From the NCBI GenBank assembly GCA_002320455.1, contig DCKU01000021.1:1-14307 (forward strand): a stretch of DNA of 14,307 nucleotides, in the 5' to 3' direction. Positions 13,397 to 14,307 of this stretch are shown in pieces. How positions within the stretch are numbered: the stretch's first letter is position 1; each line of letters opens with the position of its first letter. The notes below the pieces were generated by a model, which saw only the letters and a list, made by a program, of their open reading frames with translations, was not told the DNA's origin and did no database searches. Source of the stretch: Salinisphaera sp. UBA1666. GTDB taxonomy: Bacteria; Pseudomonadota; Gammaproteobacteria; Nevskiales; Salinisphaeraceae. Position numbers and translations under genes: made by a program.

Positions 13397-14307
13397 CAGA
13401 AGGCCATGGGGCTGCCGACAGAACGGTCGAACGGGCTGACATCCCGGATCTGTCGCCGACCCACGATGAATCGAAGCAGCCTCTCAACGCCGATGCCGGC
13501 GCCGGCCGTCTGCGGTATCTCGCCGGCCTTGGCAAGTTCGAGGTATCGCGCGAATGGGCATTGGTCGACGCCCGTCTCGCCCATTTTCGCCACAATCCGG
13601 TCGTAGTCGTACTCGCGCTCGGCACCACTCAGGCCCTCGCCGAAACCTTCCGGATAGATCAGGTCGAAGTTTCGATACCTGCCTGGCGTGCCGCTGTCCT
13701 CGCGGTCGTAAAATTCGCGCTGATAGCTCGTAATGAACACGGGCGTGTCGGAGCCTTTCGAAATCACTTGCTCGAAGTCATCGCCGTATTCCTCGATGAG
13801 TTTGTCCGACGACATGATCGGAAACGAGCGATTCATCGGCGGCAGAACGCGGCCTAGACGCGCAAGGGCGTTCGCCGACTGTTCATCGGTGCAGACGGTC
13901 TCGAAAACGTAGTTCAGTAGATCGTTGAGAAACGCCATCACCTCGAACATCGATGCGTCGCGCATTTCCAGATCGAACTGAGAGAATTCGAGTAGATGGT
14001 TCTCTGACCCCTTGACGCTAGGCTTCTCCAGTCGAATATTCGGCGCAAGGATGAAGATGCGATCCAGCACCCCGCTGGCCAGCGCCAGCTGTTTGTGAAA
14101 GATCATGCTCGCAGTCAACTGTAGCGTGCGTCCCTCATGGATAATCTGAGCTGGGTCGACCGCATGATTCAGCGGGTCGGTAATGGGCGACATCAGTACA
14201 GGCAGCAACTGATAAAACCCGGCGCTCTGTGTGTAATCCTGTAATGCGTGCAGCACCACATTGCGGATCATCGCGATGTCGCGTGAACTGGACCCCAGAA
14301 TTCGGAC
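13396..14307 (-). CDS. AsnRS/AspRS-like asparagine-synthetase paralogue (class II synthetase fold), 5' end cut by window
   Basis: The product is a lone class II aminoacyl-tRNA synthetase catalytic domain without an anticodon-binding domain. Motif 2 is visible as APNIRLE...HLLEFSQFDLE (Arg80 and Glu95 counted from the Met at 14271), and motif 3 as GAGIGVERLLRF (257-268; Arg264). It resembles the archaeal AsnRS-related asparagine synthetase (AS-AR of Pyrococcus) throughout: LLPVLMSPITDPL, SMIFHKQLALA, REFYDRED and FDLIYPEGFGEG. That enzyme makes aspartyl-adenylate and amidates it with ammonia. An ATG at 14269-14271 gives 291 residues, but the frame stays open to the right edge and reads SSRDIA just before it, which matches the AS-AR N-terminus. 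I therefore think the true start lies beyond 14307. Coupled to the mutase small subunit, it may act on 3-methylaspartate; that is inference. Confidence 0.83.
   Translation of the reverse strand, partial: VRILGSSSRDIAMIRNVVLHALQDYTQSAGFYQLLPVLMSPITDPLNHAVDPAQIIHEGRTLQLTASMIFHKQLALASGVLDRIFILAPNIRLEKPSVKGSENHLLEFSQFDLEMRDASMFEVMAFLNDLLNYVFETVCTDEQSANALARLGRVLPPMNRSFPIMSSDKLIEEYGDDFEQVISKGSDTPVFITSYQREFYDREDSGTPGRYRNFDLIYPEGFGEGLSGAEREYDYDRIVAKMGETGVDQCPFARYLELAKAGEIPQTAGAGIGVERLLRFIVGRRQIRDVSPFDRSVGSPMAF

Noticed and set aside
10081..14307. Reading the glutamate mutase genes as a glutamate fermentation (methylaspartate) pathway
   Set aside because: No methylaspartase, mesaconase or citramalate genes accompany them; the neighbours are synthetase-like, PP-loop, PanB-like and exporter genes.
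1..14307. CRISPR array, tRNA/rRNA gene, insertion sequence or prophage
   Set aside because: I saw no regularly spaced repeats, cloverleaf-like sequence, transposase or integrase on either strand.

Overview
The window is GC-rich bacterial chromosome (about 62-67% G+C in the coding lines I counted by hand). djlA, pdeM, wrbA and a BetT-type betaine/choline transporter together suggest a gammaproteobacterium, probably marine or salt-adapted. The genus cannot be fixed from the sequence; a Salinisphaera- or Halomonas-like host is only an impression.

Left part (1-6399): seven genes, all on the minus strand, of ordinary core or accessory type. In transcription order from the right they are pdeM (DNA-repair-associated metallophosphoesterase), djlA (membrane co-chaperone), wrbA and a nitroreductase (an overlapping pair of flavoproteins), betT (followed by a clear intrinsic terminator), a rhomboid protease and a small four-helix membrane protein.

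Middle (6400-6911): about 510 bases with no supported gene and a lower G+C content (about 48% in the lines counted). It separates the minus-strand core genes from a plus-strand MocR-type (GntR helix-turn-helix plus aminotransferase-like domain) regulator, and may mark the edge of an acquired block.

Right part (8312-14307): a tightly packed minus-strand operon that looks like a small-molecule biosynthetic cluster and is the most interesting part of the window. In transcription order it encodes: an asparagine-synthetase-like paralogue of class II aminoacyl-tRNA synthetases (cut by the right edge); the B12-binding small subunit of glutamate (methylaspartate) mutase; an unrecognised PP-loop ATP pyrophosphatase with a CxxC motif; the large catalytic subunit of glutamate mutase with all recognisable active-site residues; a PanB-like hydroxymethyltransferase; and an EamA-type amino-acid exporter. 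Start and stop codons overlap at three successive junctions. The MocR regulator converges on the operon and overlaps its end by 4 bases.

Inferred logic: glutamate is rearranged to 3-methylaspartate by the B12 mutase. The synthetase-like enzyme and/or the PP-loop enzyme then activate carboxyl groups (amide or other bond formation), the PanB-like enzyme adds a one-carbon hydroxymethyl group to a keto-acid intermediate, and the EamA protein exports the product under MocR control. The product and order of steps are not known to me. The upstream end of the operon, its promoter and any further enzymes lie beyond the window.
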